Shown here one piece after another: positions 12,212 through 25,900 of a DNA stretch of 64,000 nucleotides; the stretch's first letter is position 1, and every line of letters begins with the position of its first letter. Made by a program: the position numbers and the translations under genes. The notes below the pieces were generated by a model. It saw nothing but the letters and a program-made list of their open reading frames with translations, was not told the origin of the DNA and ran no database searches. The stretch covers positions 213,770-277,769 of the forward strand of contig ML213530.1 in the NCBI GenBank assembly GCA_004369045.1. Direction: 5' to 3'. The DNA is from Heliocybe sulcata (Eukaryota; Basidiomycota; Agaricomycetes; Gloeophyllales; Gloeophyllaceae).

Positions 12212-13338
12212 ATGCAGGCTTTCTCTTTACTCTCATCCATCCGGGTTGCGTCCTCACTACGCTGTCACTATGCCGCAAATATATTGAAGCAAACAAGAAA
12301 GTATGCGACTGTCGCCGGCGCAACGCAGGGCGGAGCTCCTCCGACGGCCACAAATCGTACGTGGAACTTAGCTGATTCTCAATCCCGCGACTGACGTATC
12401 GAGCCAGGCGCCCAAGCTACGTTGAAGCGGTTCTGGAAGACTGTCGACATTCAAGAGCGTGATGGAGGGCTTGCAGTGACTCTCGACAATCGGCCTCTCA
12501 GGACTCCCTCCGGCAACCTGCTGGTACTGCCCAGTAATAAGACACTGGCTGCGACTCTGATAGCGAACGAGTGGGAGAATCAGGAGACAGTGTTGAAGCC
12601 GCACGCGCTTCCTATGGTATGTACTTCGTCACTATGCACCACTAAGTTCAAGCCTTCATTCTTGCGGAGACCTCGATAGCGGCCCGCGCGATCGACACCG
12701 CCAAGGACGAGAAAGCACGTTCGGAAATCCGGGCAGCTCTGCTGAACTATCTGGATACAGACACCGTCTGGTATGTCTCGCCTTCACAGCCCCGAATTTG
12801 CTTTTTACGCCACGACCTCAGCTTTCATCAACTAGAACCAGAGGCACTGGCCCGCTTACAAAAGGTCCACTGGGATCCCCTCCTGGACTGGGCTCGTGCA
12901 ACCTTCAACGTTCCAATTCACACCTTCTTCTCCGTTTTATCCAGCACCCAGCCGAAGGAGACTTCAGACAAACTCGCGGAAGTATTGGCAGGGCTCGATT
13001 CATGGGAACTCGCCGGTACGAGGCAAATTCGTGCAGTATAGATACAGTGCTCATTGCCTCCGTATCAGCAATGGAGCGAACGACATACACGACCAAGTCC
13101 TTCATTATAGGACTTGGTCTGGTCAAGAAATATATCAGCACTGACGAAGCAGCTCTAGCCGCATCGGTCGAAGTTAACAGCCAAATTGAGAAATGGGGTG
13201 AAGTAGAGGACTGTAAGTGACCCTCCTGTTCTCCGTATAGACCCCTTCTCAAGCCGACTTTTATTAGCTCACGACGTCGACTACCACGACGTCCGACGAC
13301 AACTCGGCAGCGCAGTGTGCCTTCTCTCCGATATCTAG
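12212..13338 (+). CDS. ATP12: Mitochondrial F1-ATPase assembly chaperone Atp12
   Basis: Atp12 binds the F1 alpha subunit in the mitochondrial matrix and is needed to assemble the alpha3-beta3 hexamer. The start at 12212 (MQAFSLLSSIRVASSLRCHY) gives a basic targeting peptide. Family motifs follow: LKRFWKTVDIQE, VTLDNRPLRTPSGN, ANEWENQE, a YLDTDTVW-type segment, HWDPLLDWA and the C-terminal block MERTTYTTKSFIIGLGLVKK. The end is VDYHDVRRQLGSAVCLLSDI with TAG at 13336-13338. Four or so introns are needed. The stop lies only 40 bp from the stop of the convergent AlkB-like gene, so the two transcripts very likely overlap. Confidence 0.92.
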
Positions 13339-13377
13339 GTACAGCTCCACCCATATACTTAGCGCACACATGTAAAT

Positions 13378-14991
13378 CTATAATCCCTGCTTGCCAACTT
13401 CCAGCAAGTTCGGATTGAAGCCTATCGGGAAGACCTGCCTGACGTTCACATTGATCCTCGACGTCCGCATGTAGTCCGCATAGACACGCCATTCACCATC
13501 GTCTTCCTCCTGCACGTCAAGGTGCCCGGGGAGGGTGTCCTCCAGAATACGCGGTACGCCTAGGATAGCGTGAATATGATGGGAAGGACGGTAAGAGCTG
13601 GCGGATACCCACCGTGGTACGCTCGTCGACATGCCGGGCCAGACATGATCACCACGTCTCCCGAGCGGAGTAGGAGTGCTGTTGGCTCGGCGTCGCGTGT
13701 TAGACCGCCGATGAGGAATATTGCTGCGTTCCCCAGTCTGCACAAGACGTTAACACAAGGATAAGCTGGGAAAACGCCGGCACGCACGATACGGAGACTA
13801 ACGGCGATGTTGCGCAGACTTCTGACCGGTCGACGTGCGCCATTAGGGTGTCCTGGCGAGAGTAAAAATGAGCTTACCCTGCTAGTGCACAGGGCCAAAA
13901 GACTTACCTTAGTCTGGTAAAAATTGACTATACCAGCGTCAGGATCTAATTCGATAGTTAGTACTGTGAATTCATGCAAGTTTCTCAATTCCGACCGTAT
14001 GTCTCCTTCCAATGCGTCCATGCTTGGTCTTCAGATCCCCAATCCTCCTTCTCTTGATCGGCTCCTCCAAATACATCCGCCCATTCGATACTCCTGACAA
14101 CACGCTGGCACAGCCCACGTAAGGTCGTATTGACCTCCACCTTGCCTTTAGAGAAGTCGTACTGCTTGCTGCCCCAGTGGTACGACCAGCCTATGTTCGC
14201 CCACCGAAGTTTCCGAATGAGGGACGACGCTGAGGCAGGTGAGACAGTGCTTGAAGGCGATGCTGGTGCCTTAGGAGAAGTTGCTATAGTTTCAAAGTTG
14301 TCTGGTGATGCAGGATCGTTAGAGATGAGCTTGCGAGGGCCAACCTCAGGGTTTTCCGATCTTTCAGGCGTCGAAGAGGACAATGCTCGTGGTTGGATTA
14401 TCTCATCCACGCCATCTGTCTGCTGTGACTGCAGAAATGCGTTCCAGATACCAGCTTCTGGAAGGATGTAGTGCGTGTCGAGGTTCGTCTCGTTCGGGCT
14501 CCGTACGTGGTCCCGTAGACTCCATCGGATGAGGTCTCGCTGCTCGTGATGCGAGACATACGAAGGCAGCACAACCAAGCCTGTTTCGCCAAACAACATA
14601 CATTTTGTAGTGAATACATACATGTCCTCGTAGCAATCAGACCATCCGCACCAGGTATGCGGGGCAAGATGTATGCCTTTCGACCCGAACTCCCTCCCTC
14701 TCCTGATATCCTGATCTCCTTCCACTCGGTAGCATCATGCCGGCCAACCCATGCCCCCAGTCGGACTTCACTCTGTCTAGCACCGTCCAGAATCGCTAAA
14801 TCAAGCACATTTGATAGATCGGGAGGGGGGAAACGGGCCTTGTACTTCTTCTCCGCTGCCCTGAACGGTGTCCAGTCGGCATCGACATGATTGTCCCGGT
14901 TTTTCGTCGTCCTTAGAAACCTCCTTCGTGCCTTCTTGTACTCCGAGCTCGTAGGATCATGAAGACCAGTCAGCGTAGCCGTGCTGGACAT
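13378..14991 (-). CDS. AlkB homolog 1-type Fe(II)/2-oxoglutarate dioxygenase
   Basis: Predicted nucleic-acid demethylase of the ALKBH1 group. The start at 14991 (MSSTATLTGLHDP) is preferred over an in-frame ATG at 15021 because it begins the conserved hydrophilic part. The catalytic core begins at LVVLPSYVSHHEQRDLI. RKLRWANIGWSYHWGSKQYD, LCQRVVRSIEW and AGIVNFYQTKD follow. The iron ligands are H-x-D in LMAHVDRSE; the distal His and the 2OG-binding R-x-N-x-N-x-R are seen at SGPACRRAYHG and SRINVNVRQVF. A low-complexity Ser/Pro insertion is present in the middle, as often in fungal members. Stop is at 13378. Introns before DTLMAHVD and before LGNAAIFLIGG have clear GT-AG ends. It is divergent from LETM1, 131 bp between starts. 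Confidence 0.88.
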
Positions 14992-15122
14992 CGTAGGACG
15001 TAGAAGGAAACAAGGAAACAAAGGTAAATACCAGCCGCGGCCGACGCAATGATGGAATGTGTTGCCGAACGTCTCCCCGCATGCAGTAATTCAGATTTCT
15101 TGCCTTCACCTTTTCATTTCTT

Positions 15123-17511
<2,389 letters not shown>

Positions 17512-17693
17512 TTCATCATATTTAATGTGTACGCTCTTATTCTCTGTATCGCATCAACTCGTTAGAGAGCCGTGGGGATCGTCACCAGATTCCGACAAGC
17601 AGGCAATATAAGTTGCTAAAACTGATATCATTGTGACCATTATCAAAGGGTATAATGTTTACTACTGGTCGCTCGCCAGGGAGTACCGAAACG

Positions 17694-20032
17694 CTAGTGA
17701 TCAAGTTGTCTGCTACGCGTCGCGCGGGAGAAGAGTAGTTCTTCGACACGGTCCAGCTTGCACTGCAGTTCAAAAACCTCCATCTTCTTCTGGTCAAGCT
17801 CGGCTTCCAGATCATCCTTGTCTAGCTTCAGCCTCGCCGCTCGAGCGCGGGATTCGTCGTACTGCGCTTGAAGTTCCAAGATCCTGTCTGCGTCATTAAA
17901 CTGTGAGATTATCCTGTCAACCGAAGGACCAGGCTTGACCCCAGTTCGGCTCAGTGTCCGGTCCAGCAGCGCATCGCGGACCACGCCGTTAATGGTGCGG
18001 TAGCAGTCCGCCAAAGCCTGCCCATCGTCAGGGATAGTCGCCAAGAGCCTCAGCGTCGATTCTAAGTGGGTCCTCGCAGACGTGTTGTCTATAGTCTTCT
18101 CCTGCAAGTGCTCGTAAACGTTTTCTTCGCCTGTCAGGGCATCCATGGCATCCTGTCGAGCGCGCTCCCGCCAGACTTGCATGTCTTCCTGCATATACTC
18201 CTGAAAGGTATCCAGCTGTTGATGGATAGCAGCCACTTCGAATTTCCTGCAGAGAGCGAGGATACGCAAGAGCCCAGCTGCCTCCATCTGCTCCAAGTAG
18301 TAGCGCCGCACACGCACATCGCCGGGCGCTTCCAGGATGCCATTCAGAGCCAGTATGTTCGATATCTAAGAATCCAATCAGTAAACTCTCAACGCGGGCG
18401 ACTGGGAAACGCACGGTATATTCAGAGAGGCCATCATTTCCCGCCTCTCTGACCTCCTTGCTTGCCGCGACGGCAGATCCCATTTTGCCTCGCCCCAGCA
18501 TAGTCTTCTCCCAAGACTTGAACCAGTACGCAAACGGAGTCGGCGCTTCGTTCTCCGCCTTGCTAAGCTCTATGAGAGCCTCGATGACAGCTCTATAACC
18601 CCGGCTGTCGTCGTAATACAGGAAAAAGACCAGGAGATCCATAATGAGCTTGCGGGTGGCGATATGTGGAGAGCTCAAAGCAGACGTCATGCGAGAGATG
18701 GCTGGTATATTGATGCTGAAGTCTTTCATTCCAGTCTGGCGGAAAAAGTATTATTAATTCAGGCAGACCAGGTGAGCCATCGTCACTTACAGAGCTCCTG
18801 AAGGATAGCTTCATTAACTTTGCTGTTTCGTACTGGAGCGAAATATCCTTAGAGATCTTCCTACTCATGTCGTGCAGTGCTCCTGCAATTGCAGATCTCC
18901 CGCCGAGGTCAATGAATCGTTCCATCCACCTAGACGGTCGCGAATACATTGAGAAGTGGAAGGCAGGTGGATATGGACAATCTTACGGGACTTTATTCAA
19001 CTCGGACTGCAGTTTCAAGACTTGTTTGACGGTGATACGTGGATCTTTGAGGTTCTCCAACCAGTACTCCGGAGTAGATGAGTTCAGAAGGGTGGCATGC
19101 ATTCCCGGAGGGTTGCTAATCCGATGCTCCCATCGTGCAGCATTGTTTCTCACCACTGACGACCTTCGGATGTTTTGGTTGATCGGAGCCCTATCCGTCG
19201 AGTCTTCCTGTTGCTCAGTCAACCCAGTGCCATTTTGACCTCGCAAAGACTTGATCCCTTCAGCAGCGGAACCAGATACTGTATCCTCCGAAGACGTATC
19301 CCAGCTTTTATCCCGCACAATCTTACACATAAGCGTTCCGATATTGTTGTCCATTACTGGGGTCGATGAAGCAGCGCTTTCTCCGATTCCTTGCAGTTGT
19401 TCGGGGCCAAGAGAGAAACGTGAGACCTTAAGGGATTCCGGGGAGGCGAGAGACTGGAGATAAAGTGACCTGCACCGACTTGCCCTTCGAGCATTGGGTC
19501 CCGATAGACTAGGGATAGAGTTACCAGAAGACTCCAGAGAAGACGCTTCGTTGTCGGAACCAGAGACTTCCTCAGTGCAGCGGCTGCCATTCGCATGAGT
19601 CGTAGAGTAAGGCGATGGTGGTGCTTCGCAAGGCAAATCTATGGCACGGTCTTTGATATTACCAGCAGCGGTGGCCGAGGAAGAGACAGCAGAGAGGGAT
19701 CTCTTAGACGGTATCGAGAAGCCCGGGGTGCCAGAAGATCCATGACTTGCGCTTGGATAACTCGCAGGGTCCACATTCTCTCCAAGCATCCGTTCTAAGC
19801 CGGCCTCCGCAAGTTGTTGACCAAGAGACCTAGAGATACATTTTGCGATGGATGCGTATGAGGGCGAAGTTGAAGGTCCAATTTCTTTAGTGACGCTGCC
19901 AGCAGATGGTAAATCCGATACTAATACTTGACTGGCATGGAGTGCAATAGGTCCGTCGATATCCTTGCTGGATACTGAGCTGAGTAGTTTGCCTGTCTTG
20001 CGTCGGAGTATACGCATAGTCTCCGAGGGCAT
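17694..20032 (-). CDS. Formin-like protein with GBD/FH3 region only (no FH1/FH2)
   Basis: The protein reads as the N-terminal regulatory half of a fungal formin (Bni1/SepA/Diaphanous type). The first exon encodes a long Ser-rich region and then STPEYWLENLKDPRITVKQV, the usual start of the Drf GBD. The next exons give WMERFIDLGG, ISLQYETAKLMKLSF, LSSPHIATRKLIMDLLVFFL, WFKSWEKTMLGRGKMGSAV and DVRVRRYYLEQMEAAGL (FH3), ending in a coiled coil. The reading frame stops at 17694 (RATRSRQLDH), only 183 bp from the LETM1 stop, so there is no room for the Pro-rich FH1 and actin-nucleating FH2 domains. It is either a truncated paralogue or a regulatory fragment. Start 20032 (MPSETMRILRR) is preferred over in-frame ATG 20194. 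Part of this gene is duplicated at 24.7-25.9 kb. Confidence 0.75.
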
Positions 20033-20194
20033 TATGGCATATAGATAGCGCAGTCGACCGAGTGAGCCTGACTTGAAGACAGTGGGTGCGGATAGTTTCG
20101 TCGAGAACCGCGACGTCGTAAATACGACAAGCCAGGTAACGAACAAGTATAGAAATCTCAAGGACCGGCTAATGTAGGTAGAAAATGAGCGCAA

Positions 20195-21188
20195 TGGCGT
20201 AGACTGTCGGGGAAATAATGCGCTGCGTCTATAGTCGATTATCGCGTTGTCGAGACGCCCGCTTTGGAAGCAGTCGAGGGCAAGGACACGTGCGGTGCTG
20301 AACCATCAGCGCTTCAGCAGCCACAAGAAGGCATTCCCCAGGCGGGTAAAGTCGGAGACGTTTGACAAGGACTTCACATATGTCACCGGAGCCTTCCGCT
20401 ACTTGAATACCGACCGCATCCTGGCAAGTAAGCTTGTCAGCGTGCAAGGCCCCCAAGCAGCACGCAGCATACAGCGACTGTTCTCGATGCAGATTGCGCA
20501 CGCAACAAGGCGTCCTTCTCCTCGAGCTCTTCGTAGCCTCAAGGCCTGGCGGTCGGATCCTGACACAGTGCGGGCAGAGTCCAGAGTATGGGCAGTAGAA
20601 GTGCAGTAGAGCCAGTCAAACGTCGTCAGTTCACTCGTCAATTGAACATTTCATTTGGGCGCCCGAGAGTCGCATCGAGAGTCGCATCAAATGACGGCGG
20701 CGGCGCATCAAACGCGTGTGAGTCGACTCAGAACTCAGAACCACCACGTTCACGACTTTCGAGCTCAACTCAAGAGCATGCTAGTCGAATGCTGGACAAT
20801 CAGGCAACATTTACGTGGCTCTCTGTGGAGAAAGCAGCGCCGGCAGCATATTTCTCATGAATCACGGCGGTCTGTATGTTGCCGAAGATGTCTACATGCT
20901 TCAGAGTCTTGTGCGCTTGCTACTGGTCACCGTCGAGTCCTGGACGGCGAATGCAGTATGCACATTCTTGTATTCCTGACACCGGCGACAACCACGGATA
21001 CTAGCTTGCACAGTGCTCGTGGTTCTCGTCAACATCCAGAGTGAGCTCGCGCGCGATGGATTTCAATCCTGGCCAGAAGTCCAGAGGACCAGCCGCCTGT
21101 CAAGAAGAGACAGGTAGCCAGCCATCGTCAGCCGCCTCAGAAACTGCATAAATACCTCCCCCTCTCCTCTCTCCATTCCCCATACATC
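20195..21188. other. Intergenic segment and promoter of membrane-protein gene, copy 1
   Basis: About 1 kb separates the formin-like gene from the membrane-protein gene on the opposite strand. Short open frames here are not conserved between the two duplication units (an indel breaks the one at 20247-20609), so I do not call a gene. A CATAAATA element at 21147-21154 lies 35 bp before the start codon and is kept in unit 2 (26707-26714), a likely TATA box. About 190 bp of the segment (20605-20825) has a third, more diverged copy at 31912-32100. Confidence 0.5.
21147..21154 (+). promoter_or_regulatory. Probable TATA box of membrane-protein gene, copy 1
   Basis: CATAAATA is followed by a pyrimidine-rich leader (CTCCCCCTCTCC) and the start codon at 21189. 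The same arrangement occurs before copy 2 at 26707-26714, so the element is conserved. Confidence 0.45.
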
Positions 21189-23556
21189 ATGGAACACTTT
21201 ACTGTCACTCGACTCTTAAGTGCAACTCTCTCTGGTCCTTCGGTCCTCGACACCGTCGACGTCTTCCGCCTCTCTCTGCTCTTCAGGAGTGTCGCTCCTG
21301 TCCTGAGACGGCTCCTCTCCTTCCTCTTTGGATGCATGCAGGCCCTTTCGCTGCCAGCCCCAGCTCTCGTTTTCCTGCTGGATGCCGCACCCGACGACAT
21401 GGAGAAGACGACATCGACCTTCCCCGTTGACGCCTTTGGTCTTGGATTGGTTGTACTTATTATAGGTTTTATTACCGGCGCCGTTTGGTTATTCGTTACA
21501 AGGACACCCGTACGCTTCGACGACTCTAATTCGACCCCCGTGGCGGATTGGATAGTCAATTCTATCACAACTTCTGTTCATAATCCTTCGGTGAGTGTCT
21601 CTGTTGTTTCGCGTGTCACATTTGACTAATCACTCCATAGGACACTCTCATGCTCTCCCCAATGCCATCCGAGATCGACCTTGTCAACGTCTCTCTAGGC
21701 TCTGTGGATGACGCTCCGAGCAACTTGGACAACATTTCCTCTCGACTCGACACCCCTCCGAGCAATATTAGTGCACATCCGAGTCAGAACACGAGGCTTC
21801 CAGGCCGTCCGGCCGTGTCGCAGTTGGTAAGTACGTTCGCATACATGCCCAAAAATCTACTGACTATCATTCTGTAGTGTGAGGATTACAGGAAAAACGC
21901 CTCGCCCGAATCGGAAGCTTGCATGGACCGTTTTTCCAGTTCTGGCTCAGCCGTTTACCTTCCTCCACTCTCACCATTTTCGACATCCTCTTCACCATCC
22001 CATATTCCTTCGGTGAGTGTGCTCATTTGCTCCCCGCATCACATGTGACCAATACCACTCCACAGGATGCTCTCATGCTCTCTACAATGCCGTCCGAGAT
22101 CGACCTTGGCAACGTCTCTCTAGGCTTGGTGGATGACTCTCCGATCAAGATGGACAACATCTTCTCTGGACTGGAAGCCTGTCACAGTCATACCAGTCCC
22201 CATCCGAGGCAGAACCCGTGGCTTCTAGGTAAACCAGCGGCATCGCAGCTGGTAAGTATGCCCGCATACATATGTATCTTTTACTGACTCTATCTTTCTA
22301 TAGCTTGAGGAACACGGTGCATATGCCTCGCCAGAACTGAAAGCTTGCATGGACCATTCTTCCAGCTCCGGCTTGGCCGCCTATCTCCCTCCGCTGTTGC
22401 AACCTCTGACCTCCTTTTCGCCACCGGCCTGGCGCCAGCCATACGACACGCTCTGCACCTTCTCCAAAGTACTGGATCATTCCCACGTCTCGGACGATGT
22501 TTCAGTGAATACTGTCGATGGTATCGGCTATGTTGCTTCAATCGGAGAGGTAAGTACAGTCCCTTGCAGTAAAGCATTTGCCTCATTTCGTTGTATAGCC
22601 GGACGAACCAGACGCCCTCGAGTACGCTGCCACTGCTAGCACCATGGCTCCTTCGCGCCAGCCCACCGGTTTGACTCAAACGGCGCTGGAAATATTCGCC
22701 CTCGATCTGCTCCCCGAATCGACAAGCTGCGGACTTCCAGCAATTCCCTCGCTCGACTTTGCCAACCTCTCCGTCGGCGATTGTGAAGACCCGTTGGTTT
22801 CCTCGCGTGGGATAGGTTCAAGAATCGCGACGCCTCCTCCATCGATATCGCAAGGCCGCCGGAGTTGCCCTCAAGACGTAAGGGGCGCCGGCTACTCAGT
22901 AAGTGCATATAACTATCTCTCAGGATAATCCTAACACAATTCACTTGCTACAGACCGGCCTCAGCTCATCAGAGCAGTGTCCAGCAACGGTTCCCAAGAT
23001 ATCCACTGCTTCGTATCTCCGAATTCGCGTGCCTCCAGTACATGGCCTGCCGCGTCACCCTCAAGACGTAAGGGGTTCCTGACGACGAGTAAATATTCTT
23101 CTACCTCTCCGGAAAGCCAATCTGACCTGTTTTCTCCAGCAAACGTTAGACCGGCCATCTGCCCGTGCGGCTCGCGGACCGCCCACTCGTTCGAGTGGCT
23201 CTGCAACCCCTGCAGTCAGGAGCAAGTACACCAGGAGCGACTACGAACGTGAGAAGCAGGAAGCCAATGCGAGGTGCAATGAACTAAGGAGAAGAGGAGC
23301 GGAGTTGAACGAGCGAATAGAGAAGACCACGAAGCGCATAGCGGAGATGAGGGCGCGATGGCGTGAAGCTGAAGAAAGAAGGGCGATGTACGAGCTGGCC
23401 GAAGCCAGTGACGAGGAGCCTCCGCCACCCAAGCCTCCGCCGGAGCCGCCTTCGACATGGGATCTGGAACTGGACGAGATGCCAGAGCCGCCAGTTGAAC
23501 TCCCGCCGATCCCGACGCCGGACTGCAGCATGACTGAAGATGAAGACGACGACTAG
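21189..23556 (+). pseudogene. Unrecognised single-pass membrane protein with repeated exons, copy 1 (internal stop)
   Basis: I do not recognise the family. The first exon has a hydrophobic N-terminal region and then one clear transmembrane helix (VVLIIGFITGAVWLFV), followed by TPVRFDDS and a variable region. Exons 2-3 and 4-5 are an internal duplication: each pair reads LMLS-MPSEIDL-NVSLG, then HP-QN--L-G-PA-SQL, a GTAAGT donor, and an exon rich in Ser/Pro. Later exons carry QGRRSCPQDVRGAGYS and a second PQDVRGS. In this copy the latter runs into TGA at 23080-23082, where copy 2 has GGA. The last exon encodes a basic coiled coil (CNELRRRGAELNERIEKTTK), a Pro/Glu-rich stretch and an acidic end (EDEDDD) with TAG at 23554. 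Without unusual splicing the product loses this conserved tail. Confidence 0.6.
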
Positions 23557-23565
23557 TCCACGAGG

Positions 23566-23822
23566 CCTACGCTCCCCCGGGCTACTTCCGTGGACGACTA
23601 CCCGACTACTCGTAACACCCCCTGGTCCTTGACACGCCTACGCTCCCCCGGGCTACAGTCAATGGACGACCATCTTTTGCAACCGTTCCGACCTCAGACT
23701 GTCCGACCCACGACGCGCCTACGCTCCCCCGAGCTACAAGTCAGTGGACGACCTCCAGCACCAACCATCCGAACCAAGACGCGCCCACGCTCCTCCGGGC
23801 TACCGTCGCGGACATACCTTTT
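23566..23822 (+). repeat. Minisatellite in 3' flank of copy 1
   Basis: Four imperfect units, 65-85 bp apart, share the core CCTACGCTCCCCCGGGCTAC followed by GTGGACGAC. They start near 23567, 23637, 23718 and 23785, just after the stop codon. The same array follows copy 2, so it predates the duplication or is kept homogeneous with it. Confidence 0.75.
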
Positions 23823-24026
23823 GCAATGAATCAGTGTGCCGAGATAGACGTTTCTTTCTGGATTTGTATGTGATAGACTGTAGATTTAGATGAACCATTC
23901 ATAGACTGCAAGTATATAGATAGACGTGACTCTGTTTCGGATCGTACGTGATAGGACAATACAAGATATTTTATCATCAGCACTTTAGAAAGGTCTGCGA
24001 AGCATCCATCGGCGTTCTGATGCATC

Positions 24027-24600
24027 TTAGTGGTGGTAAGGGGACGCATTGCCCTTGAGCGAGGCCCAAGTATCGTCCAAAACGTGAACGACGTCTTCCG
24101 CTGTTATGGACAAGCTCAGTAAATTGGATGGGTCGAGCAGAAGTCACAGCGGTCCTTTCTCCAAGTCAACCAAATTCTAACATCCGACATCTGTCAGCAT
24201 CCATTCCCAAGGCCCATCAATCTTGAACACAATGAGCAATATCATACCTGCGTGAGATGCTGAACGCTCGACGCCCCAATCAAGATAGAGTCCACATACT
24301 CTCTTCTCGTCTGGCTATGGGGCGAGCGTGATCTCTGCGAGGGTGAGACTGCTTCTCGCCCGCGGCTTGGACAGAGGCAAGCGCTCCGGAGGTCTTGGCG
24401 TTCCAGTAGCATCTGCGATAGACTGATGAGGAGGAGGTTAGCGTGGAGGAATGCGGAGGGGCGAGGGTAGCATATGTGCACTTGTCCTTGTCGCTTGTTA
24501 GGGTCTAAGCCGGAGCCAAGCTCGATGGTTTCTTGGTCGGATCTGTACCTGTCGGTGAAACATCCTCCGGCGACTGAGAGGTCGTGTCGTCAAGAAGTCG
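24027..24600 (-). pseudogene. Decayed AKR7-type aldo-keto reductase (aflatoxin-aldehyde-reductase-like), C-terminal part
   Basis: On the minus strand, pieces of an aldo-keto reductase of the AKR7 group appear in the right order but not in one frame: VAGGCFTDRY, then GSGLDPNKRQGQ with a donor, CYWNAKTSGALASVQAAGEK, SLTLAEITLA in another frame, HSQTRREYVDSILIGASSVQ in a third, and after an intron NLVDLEKGPL, a TGA, and TAEDVVHVLDDTWASLKGNA ending at 24027. Family members read as one continuous chain through these same blocks. Frameshifts near 24330 and 24350 and the in-frame stop near 24148 mark it as dead. The N-terminal barrel with the catalytic Tyr is absent. It lies exactly between the two duplication units. 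Confidence 0.75.
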
Positions 24601-24660
24601 CTTCCGTTGTGTATGGTACAATAGACACTGGCGCGGGTTAGATTCGTAGAAACCTAGACA

Positions 24661-25900
24661 GGAGTGCCATCGTCACTTACAGAGCTCCCGAAAGATAGCT
24701 TCATCGACTTCGCTAGGTCGTACTGAAGCGAAAGATCCTAGAAATGCTGCTCATGTCATGCAGCGCCCGCGCAATAACCACCATCGCCAAGTCCAATCAA
24801 TAGTTCCATCCACCCAGGTAATCGTGAGTCCATCAAGACTTGGGGAAGCGGGCCACTGCGTTGCATGGCATTTTACGAGTCCTGAGGTCTGAGCAATACT
24901 TTAACTACACAATGTATTTTCTGCTTAAATAATATAACCTACTTTGCCTATAGTGCAGAGTATGAAGGATGGTTTTGGAAACTTAATGAATCAAACCATC
25001 AACTAGGCACACAATTGATAAGTTCTGAGCACTGAGCACCACACCAGCACACCTGAATTGCCGACGCCGCGACTAGGGCCCGAATAAACCACTTCAACTG
25101 CAACTTGTAGTGGGTTCCCACGGTAAGAAGGGTCTCCGGCAAAGACGACGGCGTGAAAAATCACAAGATGTACGGTAATTCACAATAATATTGGTAAACA
25201 CACCCTGAACTGATAAGATCTTATATTGAGAAGTAGAGGTGGACTTGCGCAGAACTGCACAACGAGGGACAAACGGAAGCGGAACGGACACTACAAAACG
25301 CGGTTTGTAGGGATTTTGTAGTCACGAATACAAACGGAATTAAATCGGAGCCTCAATTTTGTAGTGAACACCACACAAAATAACTCTCACGACTTCTCGG
25401 CATTTTATTCCCACGACGCTTGTGTTCGGCAAACCGCTCACTTTTGAACGTAAGGACTCCTCCTTCGTACCTCAGGACTCGTAACATGGAAAGCAGATGA
25501 AGGGACAATCTTACAGGATTTCATTCAACTCGTACTGTAGGTTCAATACTGCTTGGACATTGAGATGTGGATCTTTCAGCTTCAGCATCCAGTACTCTGG
25601 AGTAGACGGACTGCGAACGGCACATTGCATCCCCGTAAACTTGCCAGTCCGTTTCTCCCATCGTGCAGCATTATTCTCGCCAATGACGAACTTCGCATGT
25701 TCGAACTGATCAAAGCCCTATCGGCCGAGTCTTCCTGTTGCTCAGTCGAGCGTGTACCATTCTGACTTTGCATAGACTTGACAACTTCAACAGCGGAATC
25801 AGATAGCCTATCCTGCGGAGGACGCATCCCAGCTTTTATCCAGCACAATGCTGCACATAGGAGTTTCGATCATGCTGCTGTCCGCCACAGCGCTCAGAGA
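24661..25900 (-). pseudogene. Broken partial copy of the formin-like gene
   Basis: Minus-strand sequence matches exon 2 and the end of exon 1 of the formin-like gene at 17694-20032. Recognisable pieces are TEQQEDSADRALI (25730-25770 region) and the diverged LKDPHLNVQAVLNLQYELNE just upstream of 25500. The copy has no downstream FH3 exons, a large deletion in exon 1, and a 612 bp transposon between its two exons. It cannot make a formin and is read here as a by-product of the segmental duplication. Confidence 0.75.
24873..25484. mobile_element. Short inverted-repeat transposon (MITE-like), copy A
   Basis: The 612 bp element begins TTACGAGTCCTGAGGT and ends with its inverse (CTCAGGACTCGTAA). 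Inside, sequences such as ACTACAAAAT and TTTTGTAGTG form further inverted pairs. No transposase frame is present, so it is non-autonomous. The terminal repeats flanked by TA would fit the Tc1/mariner style of insertion, but the exact element edge is ambiguous. It interrupts duplicated formin sequence that is continuous in unit 1, which confirms insertion after the duplication or in one copy only. Confidence 0.78.

Larger units (their letters stand above)
18779..23985. repeat. Tandem segmental duplication, unit 1
   Basis: The segment from an intron of the formin-like gene (CCATCGTCACTTACAGAGCTCC near 18783) to the 3' side of the membrane-protein gene (around TACAAGATATTTTAT near 23965) is repeated in the same order and orientation at about 24661-29098. 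Similarity is patchy: about 98 % by eye over 20770-21555, much lower in the middle exons, high again in the last exon and downstream minisatellite. This unit is complete relative to unit 2, which lost about 0.96 kb of the formin first exon and gained a transposon. Confidence 0.88.

Noticed and set aside
12905-13492. 195-codon minus-strand open frame
   Set aside because: It is antisense to the ATP12 exons that encode the conserved MERTTYTTKSFIIGLGL block.
20247-20609. 120-codon plus-strand open frame upstream of the membrane-protein gene
   Set aside because: The frame is not kept in the second duplication unit, where an indel changes its end, and no motif is present.
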